Positions 47,201 to 55,876 of a DNA stretch of 64,000 nt are shown in pieces; the stretch's first letter is position 1, and the number at the start of each line of letters is the position of its first letter. The translations under genes and the position numbers were made by a program. Below the pieces are notes generated by a model that ran no database searches, was not told the DNA's origin, and saw only the letters and a list, made by a program, of their open reading frames with translations. This DNA is from Clostridia bacterium (GTDB taxonomy: Bacteria > Bacillota > Clostridia > Oscillospirales > Acutalibacteraceae): NCBI GenBank assembly GCA_900770255.1, contig CAAGJN010000012.1, positions 7,215 to 71,214 of the forward strand, written 5' to 3'.

Positions 47201-47974
47201 CTTTGTGCGGCCAAGCTCCTTTCTGATTGCGATGTATTCGTCATATGCCTTTTGCAGCAGCTCATCCTCGAATTTCACGCTGTCGATAACGGTCAGAAAG
47301 GTCGTGTGGCGGCAGTGATCGGACCAGTAGGTGTCGATCATGCGTATCTCCGTTATCGTCGGATCGCGGTGCTCGGATTTGAAATAGTCTTGGCAGAATG
47401 CGATGTCGTCGGCGTCCATTGCGAGGCCGTACTGCCTGACGAAATCCTCAAGCCCCTCTCTGTCGAGGTCTATAAAGCCGTCAAGAGTCCTGACGCCGGT
47501 CGGAAGGTCGTATTTGACCTCGAGCGTCTCCGGTTTTTCGAGGCTCGCCTCGCGCGCTTCAACGGGGTTAATAACATATTTTTTTATCTTTTCAACGTCT
47601 GCGGGAGTGAGCTCGCCTGTCAGAATATATATTTTTGCCGTGCGTATCAGCGGCCGCTCGCCCTGCGAGATTATCTGTATGCACTGGGCGGCGGAGTCTG
47701 CGCGCTGATCGAACTGCCCGGGCAGATACTCGACTGCGAAGCACTCGCCGTCGATGTCGATATCGTCCGAGACTATGTCGAGCTGAGGCTCGGAGAATAC
47801 GGTGCGCTTTGCGTAGCAAAACAGCTCCTCCGAGATGTTCTCTGCGTCGTAGCGGTTTATCACGCGCACGTTTTTGAGTCCCTTTATGCCGAGCAGAACT
47901 ACCGCATCGGCGAGAAGAGCCTTCGCCTCGTGGGCGAGCTCGGGCTTCTTTTCAACGTAAACTCTGTAGACCAT
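44288..47974 (-). CDS. purL: Phosphoribosylformylglycinamidine synthase, single-chain form
   Basis: Converts FGAR to FGAM with glutamine and ATP. The 1228-residue product is the large form. An N-terminal PurS-like part and linker are followed by the synthetase domains (SDHCRHTTFLT; NETHNHPTEIEPFGGAATC). From about residue 960 comes a class I glutaminase domain with IPAFPGTNCEYD, the nucleophile LMCGICNGFQALI and SHGEGRF. This is the compact clostridial arrangement; no separate purQ or purS is present. The ATG follows the purD stop without a gap. Confidence 0.96.
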   Translation of the reverse strand: MVYRVYVEKKPELAHEAKALLADAVVLLGIKGLKNVRVINRYDAENISEELFCYAKRTVFSEPQLDIVSDDIDIDGECFAVEYLPGQFDQRADSAAQCIQIISQGERPLIRTAKIYILTGELTPADVEKIKKYVINPVEAREASLEKPETLEVKYDLPTGVRTLDGFIDLDREGLEDFVRQYGLAMDADDIAFCQDYFKSEHRDPTITEIRMIDTYWSDHCRHTTFLTVIDSVKFEDELLQKAYDEYIAIRKELGRTKPICLMDLATIAVKYLKKHGKLDKLDESEEINACTVKIDVDVDGVKEPWLLLFKNETHNHPTEIEPFGGAATCIGGAIRDPLSGRSYVYGAMRVTGAADPLKPIDETIKGKLPQRKIVTTAAAGYSSYGNQIGLATGIVDEIYHPGYAAKRMEIGAVIAAAPAENVRREIPAPGDIVILLGGSTGRDGCGGATGSSKSHTVDSLESCGAEVQKGNAPEERKLQRLFRNKEACLMIKRCNDFGAGGVSVAIGELADGLEIDLNAVPKKYDGLDGTELAISESQERMAVVVEPHNVEKFLTLANSENLQAVPVAEVKAEPRLVMNWNGKKIVDVSREFLNSNGADKHIDITPAAPAMENKKISGSFTENYESLASDLNICSKRGLSERFDSTIGAGTVLMPFGGKNQLTPIQAMVQKISVESKHTDDCSLMAFGYNPFIAEQSPYHGAYLAVVESVCKLIATGAGFEDVYLTFQEYFERPGKDGKRWGKPLAALLGAFKAQMELGIGSIGGKDSMSGSFEKLDVPPTLVSFAVTTEKTGSIVSPEFKRAGDKVVFISPDFDENGLPETKSLLEVFNTVTSLLRSGKAVACYTPGMGGIAEAVMKMSFGNSLGFEYNKDITLQRIFGYSYAGFILELAEDCGCGETLGTVTGDGLISLGGESIELDRLLGIYENKLESVYSCNIKNAGTDAENLSYRTAERKAPAIKTAKPKVLIPAFPGTNCEYDSAKAVSDAGAEPEIIVINNLSADGISRSVDRFAHQLGSAQMVFIPGGFSGGDEPDGSGKFITAFFRNASIKDGVTDLLERRDGLMCGICNGFQALIKLGLVPYGKIIDTDENSPTLTFNTIARHQSRIVRTRIASNKSPWLALTNVGDIYSVPISHGEGRFLASDELIRQLAANGQIATQYVDLDGNASNDIRFNPNDSVCAVEGITSPDGRVFGKMGHSERIGKGLYKNVPGDYNIRMFEAAVKYFK

Positions 47975-49246
47975 TTATTTTTCCCCCTTTGCCATGAGCG
48001 CCCTTGCGCCGATGTCGTGCCTGAAAAATGCGTTGGAAAAATGTATCTGAGAAACTTTTTTATATGCTGAGTCTATTGCCTCTTCGAGTGTATTTCCGAG
48101 AGCCGTCACGCCGAGCACTCTGCCGCCGTTTGTGACGAGCCCGCCGTCCTTTTCGACCGCGCCCGCTACGTACACGCTCTCGGCGACATTTTCTGGGATG
48201 TCTATCGGATAGCCCTTTTCATAGGCGAGCGGGTAGCCGTCTGAGGCCATTATGACGCAGCACGCGCTCTTTGACGAGAATTTGACCTGCGTCTCGGCGA
48301 GCGTGCCGTCGGTGGTTGCGCGCATGACGGAAAAGAGATCGCTCTCGAGCAGCGGCAGCACAACCTGCGTCTCGGGATCGCCGAAGCGGCAGTTATATTC
48401 GATCACCTTCGGGCCGTCGGGTGTGAGCATGAGCCCGAAATACAGGCAGCCCTTAAATGTGCGTCCCTCGGCATTCATCGCGTTTATCGTGGGCAGGAAT
48501 ATCTTTTCCATGCACTCGCCGGCGATGTCGGAGGTGTAATACGGGTTCGGAGCCACCGTGCCCATGCCGCCGGTGTTCAGCCCCTCATCGTTGTCATGAG
48601 CGCGCTTGTGATCCATCGAGGAGATCATCGGCACTACGGTTTTTCCGTCCGTAAACGAGAGGACGGATACCTCAGGCCCCGTCAGAAATTCTTCGATGAC
48701 GATTTTTTCGCCGCTTTTGCCGAATTTTTTGTCTCGCATTATCTCTATGACTGCCCGCTTCGCCTCTTCGCGTGTCTTTGCGATTATGACGCCCTTGCCG
48801 AGCGCGAGGCCGTCAGCCTTTATGACGGCCGGAACGGGTGCAGCTTCAAGATATTCGAGAGCACGCTCGGCGCTGTCGAAAACCTCATACCGTGCCGTCG
48901 GTATGCCGTATTTTTTCATCAGCTCTTTTGAAAAGACCTTGCTGCCCTCGATTATCGCCGCATCGGCGCGCGGGCCGAAGCAGGGAATACCGAGCGCCTC
49001 GAGCCTGTCTACGCAGCCGAGCACGAGCGGGTCGTCGGGCGTGACGACGGCATAGCCGATATCGTTTTTAACTGCAAAATCCGCAATTCCGTCGAGGTCG
49101 GTCGCGCTTATCGGAACACACTCGGCGTCCGCCGCGATGCCGCCGTTGCCGGGCAGGGCAAAAATTTCGGTGACCTCGGGATTTTCCTTGAGCTTTTTTA
49201 TCACGGCGTGCTCTCTTCCGCCGCCGCCTACGACTAAAATCTTCAT
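47975..49246 (-). CDS. purD: Phosphoribosylamine-glycine ligase
   Basis: ATP-grasp enzyme that makes GAR, step 2 of purine synthesis. The 423-residue product starts KILVVGGGGREHAVIKKL and contains the ATP-grasp segment VIKADGLALGKGVI, EEFLTGPEVSVLSFTDG, and the family motif EYNCRFGDPETQVVLPLL. Length is normal. It lies 13 bp after purH and abuts purL. Confidence 0.97.
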   Translation of the reverse strand: MKILVVGGGGREHAVIKKLKENPEVTEIFALPGNGGIAADAECVPISATDLDGIADFAVKNDIGYAVVTPDDPLVLGCVDRLEALGIPCFGPRADAAIIEGSKVFSKELMKKYGIPTARYEVFDSAERALEYLEAAPVPAVIKADGLALGKGVIIAKTREEAKRAVIEIMRDKKFGKSGEKIVIEEFLTGPEVSVLSFTDGKTVVPMISSMDHKRAHDNDEGLNTGGMGTVAPNPYYTSDIAGECMEKIFLPTINAMNAEGRTFKGCLYFGLMLTPDGPKVIEYNCRFGDPETQVVLPLLESDLFSVMRATTDGTLAETQVKFSSKSACCVIMASDGYPLAYEKGYPIDIPENVAESVYVAGAVEKDGGLVTNGGRVLGVTALGNTLEEAIDSAYKKVSQIHFSNAFFRHDIGARALMAKGEK

Positions 49247-49259
49247 ATCAAAGCCCCCG

Positions 49260-50444
49260 TTAATGGTGGAACAGGCGCATGCCGGTGAACGCCATGACCA
49301 TACCGTATTTGTCGCAGCACTCTATTACGAGATCGTCGCGTATCGAGCCGCCGGGCTCTGCGATGTACTTGACGCCGCTGCGCTTTGCGCGCTCTATGTT
49401 GTCGCTGAACGGGAAGAATGCGTCGGAGCCGAGCGCCACTCCGTCGATACCGGCGAGATAGGCTTTAATCTCCCCGTCGGTCAGCGGCTCGGGGCGGGAG
49501 GTGAAATACTTCTGCCAGTTGCCCTCGGCGCAGACATCCTCCTCGTTTTTGTTGATGTAGCCGTCGATGACATTGTCTCTGTCGGGGCGGCCGATCGAGT
49601 CCTTGAAGGGGAGGCTGAGAACCTTTTCGTGCTGGCGCAAAAACCAGGTGTCGGCCTTAGTGCCGGCAAGGCGGGTGCAGTGGATGCGCGACTGCTGGCC
49701 TGCGCCCACGCCGATGGCCTGGCCGTCGACTGCGTAGCATACGGAGTTAGACTGAGTGTATTTGAGCGTTATGAGCGCGATGATGAGGTCGCGCGCCGCG
49801 CTGTCGGGCAGTTTCTTGTTCGCCGTGACGATGTTTGAGAGCAGGTCTGTGTCTATTCTGAAATTGTTCCTGCCCTGTTCAAAGGTGATGCCGTATACCT
49901 GCTTTCGCTCCGTTGGCTCTGGGACGTAGTCGGGGTCGATCTTCACGATGTTGTAGCTGCCCTTGCGCTTTGTCTTGAGTATCTCGAGCGCCTCCGGCTC
50001 ATAGCCGGGGGCGATGATGCCGTCTGATACCTCGCGCTTTATCATCTTTGCCGTGGTCACGTCGCAGACGTCGGAGAGCGCGACCCAGTCGCCGAACGAG
50101 CACATCCTGTCCGTGCCGCGTGCGCGCGCGTAGGCGCAGGCGAGCGGAGAGTCGTCAAGGCCCTCTATGTCGTCAACAAAGCAGGCTCTTTTCAGCTTGT
50201 CGGACAGCGGGATGCCGACCGCCGCCGAGGTGGGGCTGACGTGCTTGAAGGAGGTTACCGCGGGCAGGCCGAGAGCCTCTTTGAGCTCCTTGACAAGCTG
50301 CCATGAGTTAAACGCATCAAGAAAATTTATATAGCCGGGTCTGCCGCAGAGTATCTCGATGGGCAGATCGCTGCCGTCGGACATGAATATCCTCGAGGGC
50401 TTTTGATTGGGGTTGCATCCGTATTTGAGCTCAAATTCTTTCAT
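49260..50444 (-). CDS. purH: Stand-alone AICAR transformylase
   Basis: Formylates AICAR with 10-formyl-THF, the penultimate step to IMP. The 394-residue product covers only the transformylase domain of PurH: LKYGCNPNQKPSRIFM, the SFKHVSPTSAAVGIPLSD signature with the catalytic Lys-His, VGAGQQSRIHCTRLAG and SDAFFPFSDNIERA. The N-terminal IMP cyclohydrolase (MGS-like) domain of usual bifunctional PurH is absent. The next gene upstream encodes a PurO-type cyclohydrolase, which completes the pair. AAGGAG precedes the ATG. Confidence 0.93.
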   Translation of the reverse strand: MKEFELKYGCNPNQKPSRIFMSDGSDLPIEILCGRPGYINFLDAFNSWQLVKELKEALGLPAVTSFKHVSPTSAAVGIPLSDKLKRACFVDDIEGLDDSPLACAYARARGTDRMCSFGDWVALSDVCDVTTAKMIKREVSDGIIAPGYEPEALEILKTKRKGSYNIVKIDPDYVPEPTERKQVYGITFEQGRNNFRIDTDLLSNIVTANKKLPDSAARDLIIALITLKYTQSNSVCYAVDGQAIGVGAGQQSRIHCTRLAGTKADTWFLRQHEKVLSLPFKDSIGRPDRDNVIDGYINKNEEDVCAEGNWQKYFTSRPEPLTDGEIKAYLAGIDGVALGSDAFFPFSDNIERAKRSGVKYIAEPGGSIRDDLVIECCDKYGMVMAFTGMRLFHH

Positions 50445-50455
50445 GGCGGTTCTCC

Positions 50456-51175
50456 TTATCTGTTTTTGTTTATAAGTCTGTTATCCTCTGCGCCGGTAGC
50501 AAGGTCGGTGTATCTGACGAAGAGCGAGATCTTGTTGTCGCTGTCAAGCGCGTCCCAGAGGGATGAGGTAAATTCGTCTATATCGTCCGGCACGGCCACT
50601 CTCTCGGGCTCGCCCTGGAAGGTCGGGATCGGGCTGCCGTCGCAGACGTAGGTGTGGATGAAGTGGCCGAGCCCCGCTATCGCGGGATATGAGAAAGTGT
50701 AGCGGCTGCATGCACTGCCCACGGCGTCCGCACTCTTGAGTATGCTCATCTCATATGTAAAATCGCCGTGCTCAAAGATGAGCATGCCGCTGATACGGGG
50801 AGTGAAGTTCGGAGCGTCGGGCTCAAATTCGCGCGTCTCAAGAGCCCCCTTGAATGTGCCGCCCGCCTTCAGAGCGTCGTATATTGTGTCGGTCTGATCG
50901 CCGTTTGTGACGATAAGCCTGTTTTCGAGCTTTCTCAGAGCCGCGTAGATAATAAGACTCGGATCCTCAACCTTTGCCGCGTCGAACGGCTCCGTATAGA
51001 GCACGCCGCCGCGCTCGGTGAAAATGCGGTTGCGGCTGTTTGCCGAGCGGCCCATGATGAAGTAGGCGGTGCAGGCCTTTTTGCCGTCCGCCGTCTTGCC
51101 GATCACGATGCCCCTGCCGACGTAGGAGTTGCCCCTGATGAGCGATGAAATGTCGTTGATGCCGTAGATATCCAT
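50456..51175 (-). CDS. purO: IMP cyclohydrolase, archaeal PurO type
   Basis: Closes FAICAR to IMP, the last step of purine synthesis. The 239-residue product resembles the PurO family known from methanogens: near the N-terminus GNSYVGRGIVIGKTADGK, then AYFIMGRSANSRNRIF, and IVTNGDQTDTIYDAL. It is unrelated to the PurH cyclohydrolase domain. Start ATG at 51175 has GGAGGT upstream and overlaps the purN stop by one base. Its location next to a PurH lacking that activity supports the assignment. Confidence 0.88.
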   Translation of the reverse strand: MDIYGINDISSLIRGNSYVGRGIVIGKTADGKKACTAYFIMGRSANSRNRIFTERGGVLYTEPFDAAKVEDPSLIIYAALRKLENRLIVTNGDQTDTIYDALKAGGTFKGALETREFEPDAPNFTPRISGMLIFEHGDFTYEMSILKSADAVGSACSRYTFSYPAIAGLGHFIHTYVCDGSPIPTFQGEPERVAVPDDIDEFTSSLWDALDSDNKISLFVRYTDLATGAEDNRLINKNR

Positions 51176-51801
51176 TATTTTACCTCCGCTTTCTTCTGAG
51201 CTATTTCTCTTGATATTTTTTCGGCCGCCGCAGGAAGTATTTTCCATTCGGCAAGCCGCATGACTCTTTTTTGCAGCGTCTCGGGAGTGTCGCCCTCGCG
51301 CACGCTGACGGCCTTCTGCATGATTATCTCGCCGCCGTCGGGGATCTCGTTGACGAAGTGGACTGTTGCGCCCGTGACCTTGACTCCCTTTGCGAGCGCC
51401 GCCTCGTGGACCCGCAGTCCGTAGAAACCCTCGCCGCAGAACGACGGGATCAGCGACGGGTGGACGTTGATGATCCGGTGGTTGTATCTTTTTGTGAAAT
51501 CCCCGCTGAGTATGCTCATATAGCCCGCAAGGATGATGAGATCGATACCGTAAGCGTCGAGAGTCCCGATGATTTTTTCTTCGGCGGCCTGTGCGCTTCC
51601 GAGCTCCTTTTTGCTTATTGTCACGGCCGGAATACCCGCTTTCGCCGCGCGTTCGAGCGCATAGGCGTTCGGGCTGCTCGAAATGACGAGCTTTATCTCG
51701 CCGCTTTTTATCTCGCCGCTTTTCTGCGCGTCAATGAGCGCCTGAAGATTGGTGCCGCCGCCGGAGACGAACACGGCTATGTTAGCCTTCTGCTCTTTCA
51801 T
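51175..51801 (-). CDS. purN: Phosphoribosylglycinamide formyltransferase
   Basis: Transfers formyl from 10-formyl-THF to GAR, step 3 of purine synthesis. The 208-residue product has VFVSGGGTNLQALIDAQ, LAGYMSILS, the catalytic INVHPSLIPSFCGEGFYG with the HPSLLP-type motif, and GATVHFVNEIPDGG. The ATG overlaps the 3' end of the FNT channel gene by 20 bp. It depends on 10-formyl-THF from Fhs in the same operon. Confidence 0.96.
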   Translation of the reverse strand: MKEQKANIAVFVSGGGTNLQALIDAQKSGEIKSGEIKLVISSSPNAYALERAAKAGIPAVTISKKELGSAQAAEEKIIGTLDAYGIDLIILAGYMSILSGDFTKRYNHRIINVHPSLIPSFCGEGFYGLRVHEAALAKGVKVTGATVHFVNEIPDGGEIIMQKAVSVREGDTPETLQKRVMRLAEWKILPAAAEKISREIAQKKAEVK

Positions 51802-52402
51802 TTTTTGCCCCTCCGATCAGTTTCAATGTTGGAAGAAGTATGCCGCCGAGCGAATTTCCGAGGATTACCGCGAGCATGAACAGCGTCGTTTTCGCCGTGT
51901 ATATCCCCGAAGCGCCGAAGTAGAACATATCGGCTATTGAGTGCTCAAAGCCGCTGAGAATGAACACGGGTACGCAGAACACAATGGCGATCACCGTGTT
52001 TTTTTCTTTGTAGATGCTCACCGCAAGATACATCAGTATTCCGCAGAAGAACGCTCTGACGAGCGTCTGCGGCAGGGTCTGCGTGAGCTTCGATGCGCAG
52101 ACGGCGTATGCCGCCTCGCCGAGGGCGGGCATGGAGACGCGCACGAGCAGACCGAGCAGGAATGTTGTGAGCAGATTGCCTGCAAGCCCGATGAAGAGCG
52201 AAGACGTATCGGCAGCGGTATGGCTTTCGACTATGTAGCCGACCCTGCCCGTGAACAGGACGTAGCCCTTGAGGCAGATGCACAGCAGCGCGACCGAAAA
52301 GAGCACGGCGCCGGCATATCTGTTATCGCAGGCGAGAAAGACGCAGCCGCCTATCGATATGAGTACACCCGCGCAGACGGAGTCGCAAAAGGTTTTCAGC
52401 AT
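51782..52402 (-). CDS. Formate/nitrite transporter (FNT) family channel
   Basis: Pentameric membrane channel family for formate, nitrite or related small anions. The 206-residue product has about six hydrophobic helices. FNT features are seen in [19 protein letters not shown] at the N-terminus, [20 protein letters not shown], the central [16 protein letters not shown] and [16 protein letters not shown], the last two being characteristic. It overlaps purM by 7 bp and purN by 20 bp, so it is fully embedded in the purine operon. Given fhs in the same operon, formate is the likely substrate. Confidence 0.87.
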   Translation of the reverse strand: MLKTFCDSVCAGVLISIGGCVFLACDNRYAGAVLFSVALLCICLKGYVLFTGRVGYIVESHTAADTSSLFIGLAGNLLTTFLLGLLVRVSMPALGEAAYAVCASKLTQTLPQTLVRAFFCGILMYLAVSIYKEKNTVIAIVFCVPVFILSGFEHSIADMFYFGASGIYTAKTTLFMLAVILGNSLGGILLPTLKLIGGAKNERAEG

Positions 52403-53439
52403 ATCTCTATCTTCTCCTGAGACTCAGCGATCTCACCGATGATGTAGGCGTCCTCGCCGTTTTTTTTGAGTATTTCGAGAGCTTCGTCGGCGTCGTCTTT
52501 TGAAACGACAATACTCATGCCGACGCCCATGTTGAAGGTGTTGAACATGTCGCGCTCGCAGATACTCCCGAGCGTTGCGATGACGTCGAATATCGGCAGA
52601 ACTCTGACCGCCGAGCGGTCGATTTTTGCGCCGAGTCCGTCGGGGATGCTTCTCGGTATGTTCTCGTAGAAGCCGCCGCCGGTGATGTGCGAGATGCCCT
52701 TGACGCTGATATTCTCAAGCAGGGCGAGCACAGGCTTTACATATATTTTTGTGGGAGTGAGCAGTGTTTCGCCGACGCTTTTGCCCTGGAGCCCATCTAC
52801 GGGGAGGGTGAGGTCGCGCTTCTCAACGTCAAACACCTTGCGGACGAGCGAGAAGCCGTTTGAATGGACTCCGCTCGAGGGCAGCGCGATTATGACGTCG
52901 CCCGCCGCCATGAGCTTGTTGTTGATTATCTTATCCTTGTCAACGACGCCGGTGCAGTAACCCGCGAGGTCGTACTCGTCTATCGGGTAGAAGCCGGGCA
53001 TCTCGGCGGTTTCGCCGCCGATGAGCGCCGCGCCGGACTGCACGCAGCCCTCGCACACTCCGCTGACAATATCGGCTATCCTCTCGGGATGGTTCTTGCC
53101 GCAGGCGATGTAGTCGAGAAAGAACAGGGGTTTCGCGCCGCAGCAGATGATGTCGTTGACGCACATCGCGACGCAGTCAATGCCGACCGTGTCGTGCTTG
53201 TCCATGAGAAACGCGAGCTTGAGCTTTGTGCCGACTCCGTCGGTGCCGCTGACGAGCACGGGCTTCGATATGCCCTCAAGGTCAAGCTCAAACAGACCGC
53301 CGAAGCCGCCGACGTCGGAGCAGACGCCCGGGGTCATGGTTCTTGCGATATGCTTTTTCATCAGCTCCACAGCCCTGTAGCCGGCCGTGATATCAACGCC
53401 TGCCTCGGCGTATACGTCTGATTTTGATATCCCGTTCAT
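52396..53439 (-). CDS. purM: Phosphoribosylformylglycinamidine cyclo-ligase
   Basis: ATP-dependent closure of FGAM to AIR, step 5. The 347-residue product contains [33 protein letters not shown], the [16 protein letters not shown] segment and [16 protein letters not shown]. Length is normal. It starts 2 bp after purE and overlaps the FNT channel gene by 7 bp. Confidence 0.97.
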   Translation of the reverse strand: MNGISKSDVYAEAGVDITAGYRAVELMKKHIARTMTPGVCSDVGGFGGLFELDLEGISKPVLVSGTDGVGTKLKLAFLMDKHDTVGIDCVAMCVNDIICCGAKPLFFLDYIACGKNHPERIADIVSGVCEGCVQSGAALIGGETAEMPGFYPIDEYDLAGYCTGVVDKDKIINNKLMAAGDVIIALPSSGVHSNGFSLVRKVFDVEKRDLTLPVDGLQGKSVGETLLTPTKIYVKPVLALLENISVKGISHITGGGFYENIPRSIPDGLGAKIDRSAVRVLPIFDVIATLGSICERDMFNTFNMGVGMSIVVSKDDADEALEILKKNGEDAYIIGEIAESQEKIEIC

Positions 53440-53441
53440 TA

Positions 53442-53942
53442 TTATCCCTCCGCGTTCAGTTTGGCAGCCATAGCCGCATCTTTTTTGAGCACGCCTTCGG
53501 CGTCAGCCGCTCTCTTCTCATCTAGCTTCTTCGCAAGCTCAGGCTCGCCCAGGGCGATTATCTGAGCCGAAAGCAAAGCGGCATTGACTCCTCCGTTTAT
53601 CGCAACAGTCGCCACCGGGATGCCGGAGGGCATCTGGACTGTTGAAAGCAGGGCGTCAATGCCGTCTAAGGTGTTCGATTTGCAGGGTATGCCGATGACC
53701 GGCAGAGTGGTGTTTGCGGCGATAGCTCCCGCGAGGTGCGCCGCCATTCCGGCAGCGGCGATTATAACGCCGAAGCCGTTGTCCCTTGCCGAGCGCGCAA
53801 AGTCCCGCGCCTCGTCCGGCGTTCTGTGCGCCGAATAGACGTGTACTTCAAAAGGAATCCCGAGTGCGCGCAGCGTGTCAACTGCTTTCTCGATAATGGG
53901 CAGATCGCTGTCGCTGCCCATAACTATCCCGACTTTTTTCAT
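53442..53942 (-). CDS. purE: N5-carboxyaminoimidazole ribonucleotide mutase
   Basis: Converts N5-CAIR to CAIR (class I) in purine synthesis; a small octameric enzyme. The 166-residue product has [24 protein letters not shown] with the active-site His, and [16 protein letters not shown]. No purK is seen in the window. Whether this is class I or the CO2-dependent class II cannot be settled here. AGGAGGT precedes the ATG. It is the first gene after the ZTP riboswitch. Confidence 0.95.
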   Translation of the reverse strand: MKKVGIVMGSDSDLPIIEKAVDTLRALGIPFEVHVYSAHRTPDEARDFARSARDNGFGVIIAAAGMAAHLAGAIAANTTLPVIGIPCKSNTLDGIDALLSTVQMPSGIPVATVAINGGVNAALLSAQIIALGEPELAKKLDEKRAADAEGVLKKDAAMAAKLNAEG

Positions 53943-53954
53943 TTTTTACCTCCT

Positions 53955-54001
53955 GAAAATAACAAAAAGGGCACACTTAGATTGTCTATCCAAGTGTGCC
54001 C
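53955..54001 (-). terminator. Terminator of the ZTP riboswitch
   Basis: GGGCACACTT pairs with AAGTGTGCCC (53992-54001 with 53969-53978), followed on the minus strand by TTTTTGTTATTTT. Its first arm overlaps the 3' CUGGGC of the aptamer, so ligand binding can block it. Confidence 0.88.
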
Positions 54002-54080
54002 AGACGGTCGGCTGAAAAGAGTTTTTCTGTTCCCTTGCAGTGCTCTGCAAAATTCCGTCAGTCGCAGAAAACTCACTGAT
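53996..54080 (-). promoter_or_regulatory. ZTP (pfl) riboswitch of the purine operon
   Basis: On the minus strand: CTGCGACTGACGG near the 5' side, AAGGGAACAG in the middle, and the invariant 3' segment GCCGACCGTCTGGGC. These are the signature blocks of the pfl motif, which senses ZTP/ZMP as a signal of 10-formyl-THF shortage and turns genes on. The genes downstream (purE, purM, FNT channel, purN, purH, fhs) are exactly the expected regulon. Confidence 0.9.
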
Positions 54081-54091
54081 CTTGTAATTGA

Positions 54092-54121
54092 ATTATACCA
54101 AAAATACTGCGTCTGCGTCAA
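54092..54121 (-). promoter_or_regulatory. Promoter of the purine operon
   Basis: TTGACG (54116-54121), 18-bp spacer, TATAAT (54092-54097), minus strand. It starts 20 bp after the pyrB stop codon. Confidence 0.8.
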
Positions 54122-54140
54122 GGCACACGGAAGAACTTTT

Positions 54141-55220
54141 TCACTTTTGCTCTTTGTCACAATAAATACATCTGCGTGAGCCGCCGTTTGCGTCAAAAGT
54201 CTTAAAAATCGGCATGACGTCCGGCTCGCAAACGCTGATGCAGCTCGGATTGTCGCAGCGGCGGTCGTACACATATTCGGGTTCATCGGCGGGTTCGGGC
54301 TTGACCTCGTCCGGTATAAGCCCCAAGAGTTTCATTATCAGCGCCATGCGGATGAACTTCCCGTATCGCGTCTGCTCGAAGTAGCGCGCGCGGGGATCGG
54401 CATCCACCTCGGGCGCTATCTCGTTGACTCGCGGCAGGGGATGCAGTACGCACATGTCGGGCTTTGCCGATTTCATCTTCTGCGCGTCGAGAATGTATAT
54501 GCCGTTCAGACGCTGATATTCTTCCTCGTCTGCAAACCTCTCGCGCTGGATGCGGGTCATATAGAGAATGTCGAGCTTCGGCAGAGCCTTTTCGAGCGAG
54601 GCGCACTCCTCATACTCCGTGCCCCTGAGATAGTCGTTTACGACGAAGTCGGGCAGGCGCAGCTCCTCGGGGGAGATGAGCACGAACTTTATATTTTCAT
54701 AGCGCGACATCGCGGCTATCAGCGAGTGAACCGTTCTGCCGTATTTGAGGTCGCCGCAAACCCCTATCGTCAGGTTGCGGAGTCTGCCTTTCTCATGGCT
54801 TATCGTCAGCAGGTCGGCGAGCGTCTGGGTCGGATGAAAGTGTCCGCCGTCGCCCGCATTTATCAGCGGGACCCGCGCGTGCCGGGCCGCAGCGACAGGC
54901 GCACCCTCCCTGGGGTGGCGCATCGCAATTATATCGGCGTAGTTGTTGACTACCTCGATCGTGTCAGCCACCGTCTCGCCCTTCGCCGCGGAGCTGACGC
55001 CTGCGCCGGAGAAGCCGATGACCTGACCGCCGAGCGAGAGCATAGCCGACTCAAAGCTGAGCCGAGTTCTCGTTGACGGCTCGAAAAAGAGCGTTGCGAG
55101 TATCCTGTGCCGGCAGACTTCATTGTATCTGTCAGGTTCCGCCATGATATCATCCGCAACTTTTATGAGCTGATCGATCTCTGCGACCGACAGGTCGAGG
55201 ATATTTATAATGCTTCTCAT
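54141..55220 (-). CDS. pyrB: Aspartate carbamoyltransferase with a fused PyrI-type zinc domain
   Basis: Carbamoylates aspartate, the committed step of pyrimidine synthesis. The 359-residue product has a full PyrB (about 1-305) with [24 protein letters not shown], the [18 protein letters not shown] segment and [11 protein letters not shown]. After a linker of about 15 residues comes a tail of about 45 residues, [12 protein letters not shown] then CIYCDKEQ. It matches the zinc-binding domain of the regulatory subunit PyrI (C-x4-C ... C-x2-C). The nucleotide-binding domain of PyrI is missing, and no separate pyrI follows. The ATG overlaps the pyrE stop by 4 bp. Confidence 0.95.
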   Translation of the reverse strand: MRSIINILDLSVAEIDQLIKVADDIMAEPDRYNEVCRHRILATLFFEPSTRTRLSFESAMLSLGGQVIGFSGAGVSSAAKGETVADTIEVVNNYADIIAMRHPREGAPVAAARHARVPLINAGDGGHFHPTQTLADLLTISHEKGRLRNLTIGVCGDLKYGRTVHSLIAAMSRYENIKFVLISPEELRLPDFVVNDYLRGTEYEECASLEKALPKLDILYMTRIQRERFADEEEYQRLNGIYILDAQKMKSAKPDMCVLHPLPRVNEIAPEVDADPRARYFEQTRYGKFIRMALIMKLLGLIPDEVKPEPADEPEYVYDRRCDNPSCISVCEPDVMPIFKTFDANGGSRRCIYCDKEQK

Positions 55221-55864
55221 TTTACCTCACCTATCCAGCTCTCATCTGAGGGGTTATCTCTGAAGGCTATAAGTCTGCCGACGTCCTCGGGTTTGATGTA
55301 TCCCTCCTGAGCCGCGACTTCGGAGAGCACGTCGAGGTTAGTAAGACTTACGTTTCTAACATTTGCTTCGGCGAGCCTGTCAATACCCTTCTGCATGCCG
55401 TAGGTGAATATGCTGACTATGCCGAGCACCTCGGCTCCCGCCTCGCGCAGCGCGTCAACAACCTCGATGACGCTGCCGCCCGTCGAGATAAGATCTTCTA
55501 CCACGACCACCTTTTCACCCTTCTCGAGTTTGCCCTCGATCCGGTTCTGCCGGCCGTGATCCTTGTTGCCGGAGCGGACGTAGCCCATCGGCAGACCCAT
55601 CATATGCGCGGTGATAGCTGCGTGGGCGATACCGGCGGTAGAAGTGCCCATGAGCGCTTCGGCGTCAGGGTAGTTTTCTTTAATAAGTTCCATAAGGCCC
55701 GTCTCAACGTCGGTGCGAACTTCCGGGGCCGTGAGAGTCAGACGGTTGTCGCAGTATACGGGGCTCTTTATGCCGCTCGCCCATGTAAAAGGCTTGTCCG
55801 GGCTTAAAAACACGGCCTGTATTTTGAGCAGATCTTTTGCTATCTTCCTGCTTGTCTCGTTCAT
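55217..55864 (-). CDS. pyrE: Orotate phosphoribosyltransferase
   Basis: Joins orotate with PRPP to OMP. The 215-residue product has [21 protein letters not shown] at the N-terminus (read as 20-residue parts) and the PRPP motif [15 protein letters not shown]. Length is typical of the Firmicutes form. It lies 12 bp after pyrF and overlaps pyrB by 4 bp. Confidence 0.96.
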   Translation of the reverse strand: MNETSRKIAKDLLKIQAVFLSPDKPFTWASGIKSPVYCDNRLTLTAPEVRTDVETGLMELIKENYPDAEALMGTSTAGIAHAAITAHMMGLPMGYVRSGNKDHGRQNRIEGKLEKGEKVVVVEDLISTGGSVIEVVDALREAGAEVLGIVSIFTYGMQKGIDRLAEANVRNVSLTNLDVLSEVAAQEGYIKPEDVGRLIAFRDNPSDESWIGEVK

Positions 55865-55876
55865 TTTTATCTCTCC

